The notes under the pieces are model-generated. The model was given only the letters and a program-made list of their open reading frames with translations. It searched no databases and was not told the DNA's origin. Shown here in pieces: positions 5,718 to 14,399 of a stretch of DNA of 17,665 bases; positions within the stretch are counted from its first letter, which is position 1; each line of letters starts with the position of its first letter. The stretch covers positions 17,441 to 35,105 of the forward strand of contig JAKLKB010000138.1 of the NCBI GenBank assembly GCA_023150835.1, written 5' to 3'. The stretch is from Myxococcota bacterium (GTDB lineage Bacteria; Myxococcota_C; UBA6777). The position numbers and the translations under genes were made by a program.

Positions 5718-8314
5718 ACCATCGCCAACAACAGCAACAACAACAGCGTCGACTCAAAGGGTGCCGAAGCACCCGCATCGCACACACATCCTCGCGCCCG
5801 ACCTAGGCCGCTTTCGGGCTGCCCACCATCCACACCGCCACTTTTTTCGATCACAGCGGGTTCGCTTGGCGTCACTTCGTTGGCGGTCTCTGCGAGACCT
5901 TCGGAATCAACTTCGTTTCCGCGAGTTGTCGATTGTCCGCATTGGGCATCATGGCAGGCTTGACCTGTGGGGCATTTGATGTTGTGGCAAGGATCGTGAA
6001 CGCACGCACCGCCCACACAACGCCGCCCCACCGCACAAGACACCACCGCACACGGATCGATCACGCACTTTCCGTCTTCGCATCGTTGCCCGTTGTTGCA
6101 CTGGACATTCTGGCAAAGCCCGCTGCGTCCGGGATCATTCTCGCATTTCCCATCCACACAACGCTCTCCTTGGTTGCACACCACCCCTTCACAAGACAGC
6201 ACACACGCACCCTCCCGACAAAACTGGCCGTTTGGACAAGTGCGGTTGTAGCAGGGATCGTCTTCGCACAGGCTATCGACACAGCGTTTGCCAAGCAAAC
6301 AACCGACAATGTAGCAATCGCGCTTGACGCATTGACCGCGAGAACAGATCAGGCCATCGGGACATTGGACCAGCGTGCAAAGGTTGACACAACGGCCTGC
6401 AACACATTGTTCGTTGGCGGAGCAAGTCACGCTCACACAAGCATCTCCGATGCAGTAACCATCGACACATTGGAGTCCTTGCGAGCACTCGCCATTGCGG
6501 CAAGGATTGCGACATGCACCGTCCCGACAAGCTGCACCGGCAGGACATGGGGCGTTTTCATCGGCTTGTCCGTTGCAGTTGTTGTCTTTGCCATCGCAAA
6601 GTTCGGGCTGAACGATCGGTGCAGTACAGCCCTCAAAGGTGCCGTTTCGACAAGTTTCCACACCCGAACCACAGGCGGTTTTGCACTCACGTGTGACATC
6701 TTCGTCGATGGTTCCGTCACAATCATTGTCTTTGCCATCGCAGATCTCTGCTTGCGGTTGCGGTCCCGAACATCCGCTCCATTGGCCGTTTTTGCATTGG
6801 GCCACACCATCGCCACAGGCTCCCTGACAAGACTTGGGTGGGATATCGTCGATCGCTCCGTTGCAATCGTCATCCACTCCGTTGCACTCTTCGGCTTTGG
6901 GGGTCTTGGCATCGCAGTTGACCCAACGTCCGTTGATACAGGTCTCGGTGCCTTGGCCGCACTTGCTCGAACAAGAGCGCGTCAAGTTCTCATCGACCGA
7001 ACCATCGCAGTTATCGTCTTGCCCGTTGCATTTTTCGGGTTCTGGGCTGCGGGCGGTGCATCCGCCCCATTTGCCGCCTTTGCAAGTCTCGATGCCTTGA
7101 CCGCAAGCCGTTTGGCAGCCTCGTGCCAGACCATCGTCGATCGAACCGTTGCAATCGTTGTCAAGGCCGTCACAGACCTCGGGGCTTGGGGGCAATGCAG
7201 AGACCGAACATTGAACCCCGCTGCGATCGGGTTTGCAGATGAATTGACCTGTACGGTTGCACGTTCCCGATCCTGCCGAACAAGAAGCCCCTTTGTTTGG
7301 CCAATCTTCGTCGACTTGACCGTCGCAATCGTTGTCGATGCCATCGCATTCTTCGGCCTGTGGGGGAGCCGCTTGGGCAGTGCAGATCACACCGCCACCA
7401 TCGGGGCGGCAAACATACACACCTGTCCGTTGACAGGCCCCTTGTCCCGCCGAACAAGAACGTCCGAGTTGATTGGACCATGTTTCATCGATCCGACCGT
7501 CGCAGTTGTTGTCTTGCCCGTCGCAGATCTCGGTTTGGGGTTTGGGTGCGGTGCATCCGCTCCAGACACCAAAGGAACACACTTCTTGGCCTGCGCCGCA
7601 CGCTGTGCTGCAGGTGCGTGTTAAGTTCTCATCGACTTGACCGTCACAGTCGTTGTCTTTGTTGTCGCAAACCTCCGCAGTTGCGTTGTTTGCGATCTGA
7701 TTAAATGCGTTGGTCAGTTGGTTCTGATCGTTGGCGTCGTAGGGAAGGCCCGTTTGACCATTTTGCGCAACGGAATTCAACACCGCAGCGTTAAACTGGA
7801 TCCCGATGACGTAGGTCTTGATCTTGTAATTGGTCCAAACAGCCAGTGCTTCGACAGCGGGATCGCGGTTGTCGCCTGTGGGGTTTCCGTCGGTGATCAG
7901 CACGATGTAATAAGGCCGATCGCGTGTGGCAGCGGGTTCTGCTTGGCGCAAGCCGTTGAGATACACTCCTGCGTTGTAAAGCGCCGTTCCCATCTTGGTG
8001 TAGTTTTCGTTCGAGGGCAGGGTATCCACCATCGCGGCGATCGAAGTTCCCCCGCTTGACGACACACCGACACGCAAGTTGTAGAACTCGCCAAAGGTCG
8101 ACAGACCGAAGTTGATCTTGTTGTTGTACGAAGTCGTAAAGGTTTTGATCGCGTTGCGCACGATGGTATGGCGTGTTGGGATGGTGGTGTTTTCCATACT
8201 CCCCGACACATCGAGCACGAGCAAGACGTTGGGGGGTTCACAAGCTTGTGCGATCTTTGGCGAAAACAGCCCCAAAGATCCCAAGACAACAAACAGCAGC
8301 GAGATCCATCTCAT
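5684..8314 (-). CDS. VWA-domain, MopE-repeat, Cys-rich surface protein with MYXO-CTERM-like tail
   Basis: Protein of 876 residues. The start ATG at 8314 is set by GGAGG seven bases upstream; an ATG at 8350 is in frame but would bury the signal peptide. Seen: signal peptide 1-24 (cut near AQA-CE); von Willebrand factor A domain at about 28-210 with a complete MIDAS metal site (DVSGS at 35-39, Thr110, Asp142), so it should bind Mg/Ca and a partner protein; eight MopE-type Asp-rich motifs (for example CDGKDNDCDGTIDE) beginning at 216, 264, 323, 381, 429, 477, 525 and 573, a family linked to metal binding; a Cys-rich tail at about 590-795 with short CxxGxxCxxGxC modules; and a C-terminal GCVCDAG, hydrophobic helix 856-867 and basic end, as in MYXO-CTERM sorting tails. 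Predicted to be exported and anchored at the cell surface. The 234 bp before it (8315-8548) hold no gene and no clear promoter. Confidence 0.9.
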   Translation of the reverse strand: MRWISLLFVVLGSLGLFSPKIAQACEPPNVLLVLDVSGSMENTTIPTRHTIVRNAIKTFTTSYNNKINFGLSTFGEFYNLRVGVSSSGGTSIAAMVDTLPSNENYTKMGTALYNAGVYLNGLRQAEPAATRDRPYYIVLITDGNPTGDNRDPAVEALAVWTNYKIKTYVIGIQFNAAVLNSVAQNGQTGLPYDANDQNQLTNAFNQIANNATAEVCDNKDNDCDGQVDENLTRTCSTACGAGQEVCSFGVWSGCTAPKPQTEICDGQDNNCDGRIDETWSNQLGRSCSAGQGACQRTGVYVCRPDGGGVICTAQAAPPQAEECDGIDNDCDGQVDEDWPNKGASCSAGSGTCNRTGQFICKPDRSGVQCSVSALPPSPEVCDGLDNDCNGSIDDGLARGCQTACGQGIETCKGGKWGGCTARSPEPEKCNGQDDNCDGSVDENLTRSCSSKCGQGTETCINGRWVNCDAKTPKAEECNGVDDDCNGAIDDIPPKSCQGACGDGVAQCKNGQWSGCSGPQPQAEICDGKDNDCDGTIDEDVTRECKTACGSGVETCRNGTFEGCTAPIVQPELCDGKDNNCNGQADENAPCPAGAACRDGACRNPCRNGECSQGLQCVDGYCIGDACVSVTCSANEQCVAGRCVNLCTLVQCPDGLICSRGQCVKRDCYIVGCLLGKRCVDSLCEDDPCYNRTCPNGQFCREGACVLSCEGVVCNQGERCVDGKCENDPGRSGLCQNVQCNNGQRCEDGKCVIDPCAVVSCAVGRRCVGGACVHDPCHNIKCPTGQACHDAQCGQSTTRGNEVDSEGLAETANEVTPSEPAVIEKSGGVDGGQPESGLGRARGCVCDAGASAPFESTLLLLLLLAMVLKLRHLRRLA
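6557..7669 (-). repeat. Eight MopE-type repeat modules coded in tandem
   Basis: Module spacing in residues is 48, 59, 58, 48, 48, 48, 48. The 48-residue modules have a GxExC-x5-W-x2-C pattern. The two longer modules share a different Cys pattern (SCSAGxGxCxRTG, then a CxPD motif), so two module types are interleaved. The regular length keeps long antisense frames open. Confidence 0.85.
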
Positions 8315-8321
8315 CGAAATA

Positions 8322-8326
8322 CCTCC
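8322..8326 (-). promoter_or_regulatory. Ribosome binding site fixing the VWA gene start
   Basis: GGAGG on the minus strand, seven bases before the ATG at 8314, places the signal peptide at the very N-terminus of the protein. Confidence 0.75.
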
Positions 8327-8548
8327 GCAAAAAGAGACGCAAAGCCGCATCCATAGCGCTCCACGCGAAAACTACGCACACAAAGACGTTGCGATCTTCG
8401 GCAACCACAACACAAAAGTTCCGCACAAAACAAGCCCCACGCATCCCGCCCAAGCACGGACGAAGACTTGCCCCCTACGCACCAACGGCAGAACCCCCCG
8501 CGAGAAATGCAACGATCCATCCCGCCAAAGCAACGATCGAGAGGGCAC

Positions 8549-9868
8549 TCAGCGTTCACCTTTGCATTCTGTAGGAACAACCGCAGGGGTTCCGTCGGGA
8601 TTGACGACGCCTTGGACGTACCAACACATATCGAGCAGTTGCTTGTCCGTAAAATACTGTCCTGCGGCAAGGCGTTCTTTGCCTGTGTTGTCGATCTGAG
8701 GGCCTTTGAAAGGCAGTTGTTGGCCTTCCACGCCTTCTTTGACGAGCTGAGGGATGAAGCTTTGCACTTGGATGCGGGCAGTCCCCGACACTGTGGGGCT
8801 GATCTCGGAAAGGTACACCACGCTATCGTTTCGATCGGAGCGCATGGACTCCCACACAGTAATCGAAGGATCCCATGTCCCATTTTTCATTTTTTCGACG
8901 ATGCGTGCGACGATCGGACCCCAGTTCCAGTAAGCAGAAGTGAGGCAAGTCCGAGCGCCAAAGCTACAGATGTTCAAACTGTTATAACCGATGGTATAGG
9001 CGTTGAGTCCTTTCTTTGTAGTACGGGGCTGGCCGTCCTTATTTTCCACGTATTCGAGGGGAATCGAGGTGTTGGAGTGGCCGTGTATCACATCCACTTC
9101 GTTGTCAAGGAGTTCTTGAGTGAGGATGGGTTCCTTTTTTGCGTCAAACCAAGTCGAGATCCAAACAACCGAAACGGTGGCTTGGGGATTGATCGTGCGT
9201 ACACCGTTGGTAAATGCGTTGATATGCCGGATCAACTGAGGGATCGCAACCGTCACGACGATACCGACACGATTGGTTTTTGTAGTGGCTCCAGCGACCA
9301 TCCCAGCAAGCCATTCTGCTTGGTACATCCGACCAAAATAAGAACCCATATTGCGACCTGTCTCAAAGCCCGCGCAGGTTAGAAAGCTGGTGTTGGGGTG
9401 GAGCGATGTTTTGGAAAGCAGGGGGACAAGATAATCGGAACTTGCGCCGATGATCACGTTGTAGCCGCGCTGAATGAAATCTTCCATCTGGGCAGGAGCG
9501 GCAGTCGGGCTGATCGATTCAGCAAAAGCGGTCTCATAACCCAAGCTGGCAAGGTATTGTCGGCCTTGGTTATGCGCCCAAACCCATCCATAATCACCGA
9601 CAGGACCGCTGAGAAGATAGGCAATTCGCGGTTTAGAGAGAGGCGGGCGAAAGGGGCTATCAGGATCATGTTCAACTCCGCCATCCTCGGGATTTTCTGT
9701 GGCCGAACCTTCGGCAACGCAGAAACCTCCTTGGCAAACAAAGCCGCTGGCGCAAACGCGACTTTCGTTGCAAGGGAAACGGATTCCCGACCAGTCAAAC
9801 GCCCCTGTACAGGCGATGCTTGCAAGGGTCATTGAGAGGGCAACGGCAAGGAAACAGACATGTCGCAT
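8549..9868 (-). CDS. BMP-family substrate-binding lipoprotein
   Basis: Protein of 439 residues; ATG at 9868 with GGAGG four bases before it. Seen: signal peptide ending LASIAC with a probable lipidated Cys20 (Ser at -3 is a weak lipobox), a short Cys-rich knot at 33-50 (CNESRVCASGFVCQGGFC), an acidic linker, then a basic membrane lipoprotein (Bmp, PF02608-type) periplasmic-binding fold from about 80 to 430. This includes SGPVGDYGWVWAHNQG, a GYNVIIGASS strand, and a VGIVVTV strand at the domain hinge. Family members bind nucleosides or similar small ligands and usually feed an ABC transporter. No permease or ATPase gene is next to it here, so it may act as a sensor or work with a distant transporter. 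The 226 bp upstream (9869-10094) hold no gene and no convincing promoter. Confidence 0.85.
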   Translation of the reverse strand: MRHVCFLAVALSMTLASIACTGAFDWSGIRFPCNESRVCASGFVCQGGFCVAEGSATENPEDGGVEHDPDSPFRPPLSKPRIAYLLSGPVGDYGWVWAHNQGRQYLASLGYETAFAESISPTAAPAQMEDFIQRGYNVIIGASSDYLVPLLSKTSLHPNTSFLTCAGFETGRNMGSYFGRMYQAEWLAGMVAGATTKTNRVGIVVTVAIPQLIRHINAFTNGVRTINPQATVSVVWISTWFDAKKEPILTQELLDNEVDVIHGHSNTSIPLEYVENKDGQPRTTKKGLNAYTIGYNSLNICSFGARTCLTSAYWNWGPIVARIVEKMKNGTWDPSITVWESMRSDRNDSVVYLSEISPTVSGTARIQVQSFIPQLVKEGVEGQQLPFKGPQIDNTGKERLAAGQYFTDKQLLDMCWYVQGVVNPDGTPAVVPTECKGER

Positions 9869-10094
9869 GAGTCCTCCAAAGGAAGATAATCGGTTTAAGA
9901 AGTAGGACTTGATAGCACTCGGTCAGGTCGGTATCTGTTGGCAACGAAATCGATCCGTTTGATGTTTCAACGCACAGAGGCGTCGCAACACACGGTGAAG
10001 TGTACCACACGCAAACCTTGGTGAAACCGAGCTTTTTTAGAAGAAAAAAGTAAGTGAGCCGTCGACTTGTTTTTTGATGAAATCTTGTAGGGGG

Positions 10095-12281
10095 CTAGGC
10101 ATGCGAGCTTTTGGATGGCTTCTTCGCAGGGCGTTCTGCCTTGGATTTTTTGGTCCCCAAAGGAGCAGAAAGTTCGTCTGAGGGTGAGACGCTTGTCAAC
10201 GCAGCCTCTGTCGTGCCGGATATCCCGTTCTTTTTTGCTTTGTTGTTTGGTGTCTCGTTGTCTTCTGGCTTGTTGTTTGGTGTCCCATTGTCTTCAAGCT
10301 TGCGGGCTGATGTTGTGTTCTTTTCTGGCTTGTTGCTCGCTGTCCCGTTCTTTTGTGGTTTGCTGCTTGGTGGGGGTTGGGTGGGAGTGGTGTGAGCATG
10401 GCGGATGCGTTGCACAGAAGCATCGATATCGGGAGTGGTTTGGCCGAGGTGGGCTTGATGAATCAAGCGGCGAGCATGTGCAAGGCTTTCGTCTGTGATC
10501 TCCGCCCCACCGAGCATTCGTGCGATCTCTAGTTCGCGTTGTGCTTGGGTCAATTGAGAGATCGTCGAATGTGTGCGCCCGTCTTCTTCGGTCTTGAGGA
10601 TCTGATAATGCGCGTCTGAAAAACAAGCGATCTGCGGCAGATGGGTGATGCAAAAGACTTGGCGTTTCGCGGCGATCCGTTTGATCTTTTCACCGATGAT
10701 CGTGGCCGTAAATCCACCGATTCCGGCGTCGACTTCATCAAAGACGCACGTTGGGACAGGTTCTCTCTCCGTCAAGATCTGCTTGAGAGCGAGCATGATC
10801 CGGCTCAACTCGCCACCGCTGGCTGTGCGATGAAGTGGTCGGGGTTCTTCTCCCGGGTTGCTCGAAAGAAGGAATTGCACAAAGTCCATCCCCACAGGAC
10901 CCACCAACGTCTTGGCCGCCTGTTTTGCCGCCGCCACTTCGGGACTCACGGCCTGTTTTGCCGTCGCCACTTCGGGACTCACGACCTGCTTTGCCGTCGT
11001 CGATTCAGCCTTTGCGGTCTGTTTTGCGGATTCTTCGTTCATTTCATCCGATGCACCGAGTGTTCCGTCGTCTTCTTCGTTAAACAAAGAGCGAAAGTCC
11101 ACCACGAATCGGGCTTTTTTCATCCCCAAAGAAGCCAGTTCGGCCTCGACTTCACGGGCCAACACCAGCGCAGCTTCACGGCGACGTTGGCTCAAAGCGA
11201 GAGCGGCTTTTTGCAGCTCTTTGGTGCGCCGCTCGCAACACTTTTCAAGCTCGATCAGACGGGCTTCTTGGGCCCGCAGATTGTGCAACTCTTCGATGTA
11301 GCCATCGCGGCGTTTCAAAAGCTGTTCGAGGCTTTGGACATGGTGTTTGCGTTTGAGATCCCGCAACAATTCAAGCTGTTCTTCGATCTCTTGGAGGCGC
11401 TGCGGATCGACCTCCGCATTTGCGACAAAACCGCGCAACGATCGGGCCACATCGTCGATCATCACTTGGGCTTCCGAAAGTCCTTGCACCGCTGTGGCGA
11501 GATCAGGTGACAGGTCAGACCAATTTCCCAGCTTCGCTTCGAGGCGTCCGAGAACTTCCATGATGGAGCGCTGGCCTGAATAAAGCGTGGCCTCCCCTTC
11601 TTGGCCGGCTTCGAGCATTTTTTCGAGCTGCAACAAGTAGCGCCGTTCGTCTTCGAGCTTGGTTTCGTCCACATCAAGGGGCGCGTTGTCCAGTTCGTTG
11701 AGTTGATAGAGCAGATATTCTTCTCGGCGCGCCCGAGACTGCGCGTCTCCACCGAGGCGTTCAAGCTCCTTGCGCTCGCGTTGTGCTTGCCGGTATATCT
11801 CGCTCACTTGCTCGCGCATATCGTACAAATGGCCGAACGCATCAAGCAGATCGAGATGATAACGTGGCTGCATCAAGTGATGATTCGAGTGTTGACCGCT
11901 GATCTCAACCAACAACTCCCCTAGCTCGCGCAAAAAAGACACGGTGACAGGGCGATCGTTGACATAAGCCCGTGAACGGCCATTTTGGGACACCAAACGA
12001 CGAAGCAACAACTCGTCTTCCCCACGCAATCCCGCAGACGCCAGCTTTTCACGCACCATCGGTAGCGATTCAAGCGAAAACATCGCCGAAACCTCCGCCT
12101 CTTCTGAGCCTGTCCGCACAACGTCCGAAGATGCCCGCTCCCCCAGCGCCAACAACAACGCATCGATCAAGATCGATTTGCCCGCCCCCGTCTCGCCTGT
12201 AAAAACATTGAGCCCTTCTTGAAAAGAGATCGACGCCTCATCAATAATCACTACATTCCGAATCTGAAGATGCAACAACAT
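10095..12281 (-). CDS. recN: DNA repair ATPase RecN, expanded form
   Basis: SMC-like ATPase acting in recombinational repair of double-strand breaks in the cytoplasm. Seen: MLLHLQIRNVVIIDEA start typical of RecN, Walker A GETGAGKS at 29-36, ISGQHSNHHLM at 127-137, a long coiled-coil region at about 155-385, ABC signature SGGELSR at 488-494, Walker B CVFDEVDAGIGG at 512-523, and the ITHLPQIA switch at 545-552. Its 728 residues exceed the usual 550 or so for two reasons: an Ala/Lys/Glu-rich insert at about 402-463 carrying 11-residue VSPEVATAKQA repeats, and a Lys/Pro/Asn-rich tail at about 612-728 with decamer repeats. Removing both leaves a normal-sized RecN. It is the last gene of a run with the acyl-CoA dehydrogenase, 30 bp downstream of it. 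Confidence 0.95.
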   Translation of the reverse strand: MLLHLQIRNVVIIDEASISFQEGLNVFTGETGAGKSILIDALLLALGERASSDVVRTGSEEAEVSAMFSLESLPMVREKLASAGLRGEDELLLRRLVSQNGRSRAYVNDRPVTVSFLRELGELLVEISGQHSNHHLMQPRYHLDLLDAFGHLYDMREQVSEIYRQAQRERKELERLGGDAQSRARREEYLLYQLNELDNAPLDVDETKLEDERRYLLQLEKMLEAGQEGEATLYSGQRSIMEVLGRLEAKLGNWSDLSPDLATAVQGLSEAQVMIDDVARSLRGFVANAEVDPQRLQEIEEQLELLRDLKRKHHVQSLEQLLKRRDGYIEELHNLRAQEARLIELEKCCERRTKELQKAALALSQRRREAALVLAREVEAELASLGMKKARFVVDFRSLFNEEDDGTLGASDEMNEESAKQTAKAESTTAKQVVSPEVATAKQAVSPEVAAAKQAAKTLVGPVGMDFVQFLLSSNPGEEPRPLHRTASGGELSRIMLALKQILTEREPVPTCVFDEVDAGIGGFTATIIGEKIKRIAAKRQVFCITHLPQIACFSDAHYQILKTEEDGRTHSTISQLTQAQRELEIARMLGGAEITDESLAHARRLIHQAHLGQTTPDIDASVQRIRHAHTTPTQPPPSSKPQKNGTASNKPEKNTTSARKLEDNGTPNNKPEDNETPNNKAKKNGISGTTEAALTSVSPSDELSAPLGTKKSKAERPAKKPSKSSHA
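10212..10364 (-). repeat. Repeats coding the RecN C-terminal decamers
   Basis: Roughly 30-bp units code NKPEKN-, KLEDNG-, NKPEDN- and NKAKKN-type decamers (residues about 640-690). They are imperfect and in frame. Confidence 0.7.
10920..10985 (-). repeat. Two near-identical 33-bp units inside recN
   Basis: Units at 10920-10952 and 10953-10985 differ at two positions and code the 11-residue VSPEVATAKQA motif. A partial third unit follows at 10986-11010. They form the core of the insert before the RecN C-terminal ATPase lobe. Confidence 0.85.
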
Positions 12282-12311
12282 CGCGACTTTTTACCACCCC
12301 GCTCGATCATC

Positions 12312-13469
12312 TCAAATACCCATTCCACGACCGATGATCTCTTTCATAATCTCGGTCGTTCCGGCATAGATCGTTTGCACACGCGCATCCAAATACGCTT
12401 TCGAGATCGGATATTCTTCCATATAACCGTAGCCTCCGAAAAATTGCAGACAACGATCTGTGTTGCGCTTTAACATCTCTGAACACCACCACTTCGCCAT
12501 ACTCGCTTCGACCGCCAACATCTCTGCGCCTTGCTCGACCACTTCTTCGATCAAGCGATCCACAAACACCTGCCCAAGCTCTAGTTCTGTCGCCACTTCG
12601 GCCAAAACAAAGCGCGTATTTTGAAAGCGGCTGATCGGGCGACCAAAGGCTTCGCGCTCTTGGGTGTATTGGATCGTCATCTCCAACACCGCACGCGCCC
12701 CTGCCATCGACGCGATCGCCACCACCAAGCGCTCTTGGGCAAGCTTCTGCATCATGTAATAAAAGCCCATCCCTTCGTCTCCCAGAAGGTTCGCTTTCGG
12801 CACCCGGCAATCTTCAAAGTGCATCTCTGCCGTGTCTTGGGCCTTCATCCCAATTTTTTTCAAACGACGGCCACGCTGAAATCCTTCAAAACCCGATTCA
12901 ACAAGCAACAACGACACCCCCGCATGTGGGGGATCGGCCTGCGGGTTGGTCTTGGCCGCAACGATCACCAGATCTGCAAGGTGGCCATTCGAGATAAACG
13001 TCTTTGATCCATTCAACACATAGTGATCGCCCTGATCGATCGCTGTCGTCTGAATCGCCGCAACATCCGAGCCTGTGTTCGGCTCTGTCATCGCCAACGC
13101 AAGGATCAACTCCCCCGAGGCCGCTTTCGGTAGATAACGCTTCTTTTGCTCTTCGCTCCCAAATGCCGCAATATAGGGCGCAACGATATCGCTGTGCAGC
13201 GTAAACGCCACCCCCGAAGCCCCCGCAGACGACAGCTCTTCGGCCACCACCACCGACGACAAAAAGTCCGCCCCCGGCCCACCGTATACTTCGCCCAACC
13301 AAGGACACAAAAAGCCCAGTCCTCCCGCCTTCTTCCAGATCTCACGTGGCACGATCCCCGCTTCTTCCCATGCTGGATGATGCGGCGTGATCTCCCGCTC
13401 AACAAAGGCTTTTACACTACGGCGAAACATCTCGTGTTCTTCTTGAAAGATCTTGCGCTTTAGGGCCAT
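12312..13469 (-). CDS. Acyl-CoA dehydrogenase, LCAD-like
   Basis: FAD-dependent flavoenzyme that introduces the alpha-beta double bond into acyl-CoA in fatty acid beta-oxidation. It has 385 residues, the family's usual size. Seen: LAMTEPNTGSD at 125-135 (flavin/substrate motif), FISNG at 158-162, QEREAFGRPI at 270-279, FGGYGYMEEYP at 344-354, and YAGTTEIMKEIIGR at 368-381. The last motif has Ala where medium-chain enzymes keep the catalytic Glu of YEGT. A Glu is instead available at 263 (VLEMTIQYTQ), the position used by long-chain and isovaleryl types. So an LCAD/IVD-like active site is inferred; chain length is not predictable. ATG at 13469 follows AGAGG by six bases. It starts 20 bp after the crotonase gene. 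Confidence 0.93.
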   Translation of the reverse strand: MALKRKIFQEEHEMFRRSVKAFVEREITPHHPAWEEAGIVPREIWKKAGGLGFLCPWLGEVYGGPGADFLSSVVVAEELSSAGASGVAFTLHSDIVAPYIAAFGSEEQKKRYLPKAASGELILALAMTEPNTGSDVAAIQTTAIDQGDHYVLNGSKTFISNGHLADLVIVAAKTNPQADPPHAGVSLLLVESGFEGFQRGRRLKKIGMKAQDTAEMHFEDCRVPKANLLGDEGMGFYYMMQKLAQERLVVAIASMAGARAVLEMTIQYTQEREAFGRPISRFQNTRFVLAEVATELELGQVFVDRLIEEVVEQGAEMLAVEASMAKWWCSEMLKRNTDRCLQFFGGYGYMEEYPISKAYLDARVQTIYAGTTEIMKEIIGRGMGI

Positions 13470-13489
13470 CTTGCACCTCTAGGTTGCGG

Positions 13490-14296
13490 CTAATACTTGG
13501 GTTTTCGTTTTTCCATAAAGGCTTGGAAGGCCTCGAACAACTCGGGGCTTGGCATGATCATACTGTTGCGTACTGCAGCGTAATGCAGACCTTCTTCGAC
13601 GCCCATCTCTCGGGCATAATTCAACGTCTCTTTGCTAGATTGCACCGCCAGCGGGGATTGTGCGGCGATCTGTTGGGCCATCGCACGAGCGCCCTCAAGT
13701 AAAGCCGATGGATCGGCAAAAACATGGTTGACAAGCCTCATCTGAAGGGCTTCTTGGGCGCTGACATCACGCGCTGTAAAGGCCAACTCACGTGTTAAAC
13801 CATGCCCGATAATCAAGGGCAGCCGTTGAAGCGATCCAAGATCCGCCGTCATCGCCATCGCTGCTTCGCGCAACGAAAACGAAGCCTCTTGGCTTGCGAG
13901 GCGGATATCGCACGCTGCGATCAGATCGAGTCCACCGCCCACACACGCCCCATGAATCGCCGCAATGACGGGCTTTCGACAACGCTCGATCCATGTAAAT
14001 GACTCCTGCCAATCTCGCACGTAGGTCGCAAAGTCCACACGATTCGCTGCTGTCTGATCGGCCAGATCCAACACCGGGATCGATGTCGTCGCCGTCAGAT
14101 CGAGTCCCGCACAAAAAGACTTGCCCTTACCCGCTACGATGATCGCACGCACGCTGCGATCGCGATCCAACGCACGAAAGGTATCCACACAAGCCGCCCA
14201 AAAATCGGGCTCTAACGCATTGCGTTTTTCAGGGCGATTGAGATACACCCACGCAACATACTCTTCACGTTCTACCAACAAACCATCGTAGGCCAT
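13490..14296 (-). CDS. Crotonase family, dienoyl-CoA isomerase-like
   Basis: Enoyl-CoA hydratase/isomerase fold, 268 residues from the ATG at 14296, set by an AAGGAGG site; an upstream in-frame ATG at 14350 lacks one. Seen: NRPEKRNAL at 20-28, the oxyanion-hole loop SFCAGLDL at 60-67, HGACVGGGLDL at 115-125, and the three acidic residues Asp124, Glu144 and Asp152. Their spacing, with TADLGSLQRLP at 150-160, matches delta(3,5)-delta(2,4)-dienoyl-CoA isomerase (ECH1) rather than a hydratase with its two Glu. The predicted reaction shifts double bonds of unsaturated acyl-CoA so it can enter beta-oxidation, in line with the acyl-CoA dehydrogenase gene 20 bp downstream. A generic enoyl-CoA hydratase call is the fallback. 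Confidence 0.88.
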   Translation of the reverse strand: MAYDGLLVEREEYVAWVYLNRPEKRNALEPDFWAACVDTFRALDRDRSVRAIIVAGKGKSFCAGLDLTATTSIPVLDLADQTAANRVDFATYVRDWQESFTWIERCRKPVIAAIHGACVGGGLDLIAACDIRLASQEASFSLREAAMAMTADLGSLQRLPLIIGHGLTRELAFTARDVSAQEALQMRLVNHVFADPSALLEGARAMAQQIAAQSPLAVQSSKETLNYAREMGVEEGLHYAAVRNSMIMPSPELFEAFQAFMEKRKPKY

Positions 14297-14301
14297 CGCA
14301 G

Positions 14302-14308
14302 CCTCCTT
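14302..14308 (-). promoter_or_regulatory. Strong ribosome binding site of the crotonase gene
   Basis: AAGGAGG on the minus strand ends five bases before the ATG at 14296. It fixes that start and rules out the longer frame from 14350. Confidence 0.8.
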
Positions 14309-14399
14309 TGCCAAAGGTACAAGCACAACCCAACAAACGCCCTCTTCCATCGCAGACCAAAGCGCCAGCGATCACAGCAAACCAAGCAAGATGCGGAGG

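Noticed and set aside
5933-7624. 563-codon open frame on the plus strand
   Set aside because: It is antisense to the VWA/MopE gene. It stays open because the coded repeats have lengths that are multiples of three and avoid antisense stops. It has no domain and no ribosome site.
8475-8555. Short minus-strand frame after the BMP gene reading like a membrane helix (LSIVALAGWIVAFLAGG)
   Set aside because: No ATG/GTG start in frame and no ribosome site; about 24 codons only. It could be a relic tail but is not supportable as a gene.
10032-10050. CTTTTTT/AAAAAAG inverted repeat downstream of recN
   Set aside because: The stem is almost pure A-T and is not followed by a T-run on the minus strand, so it is a poor intrinsic terminator.
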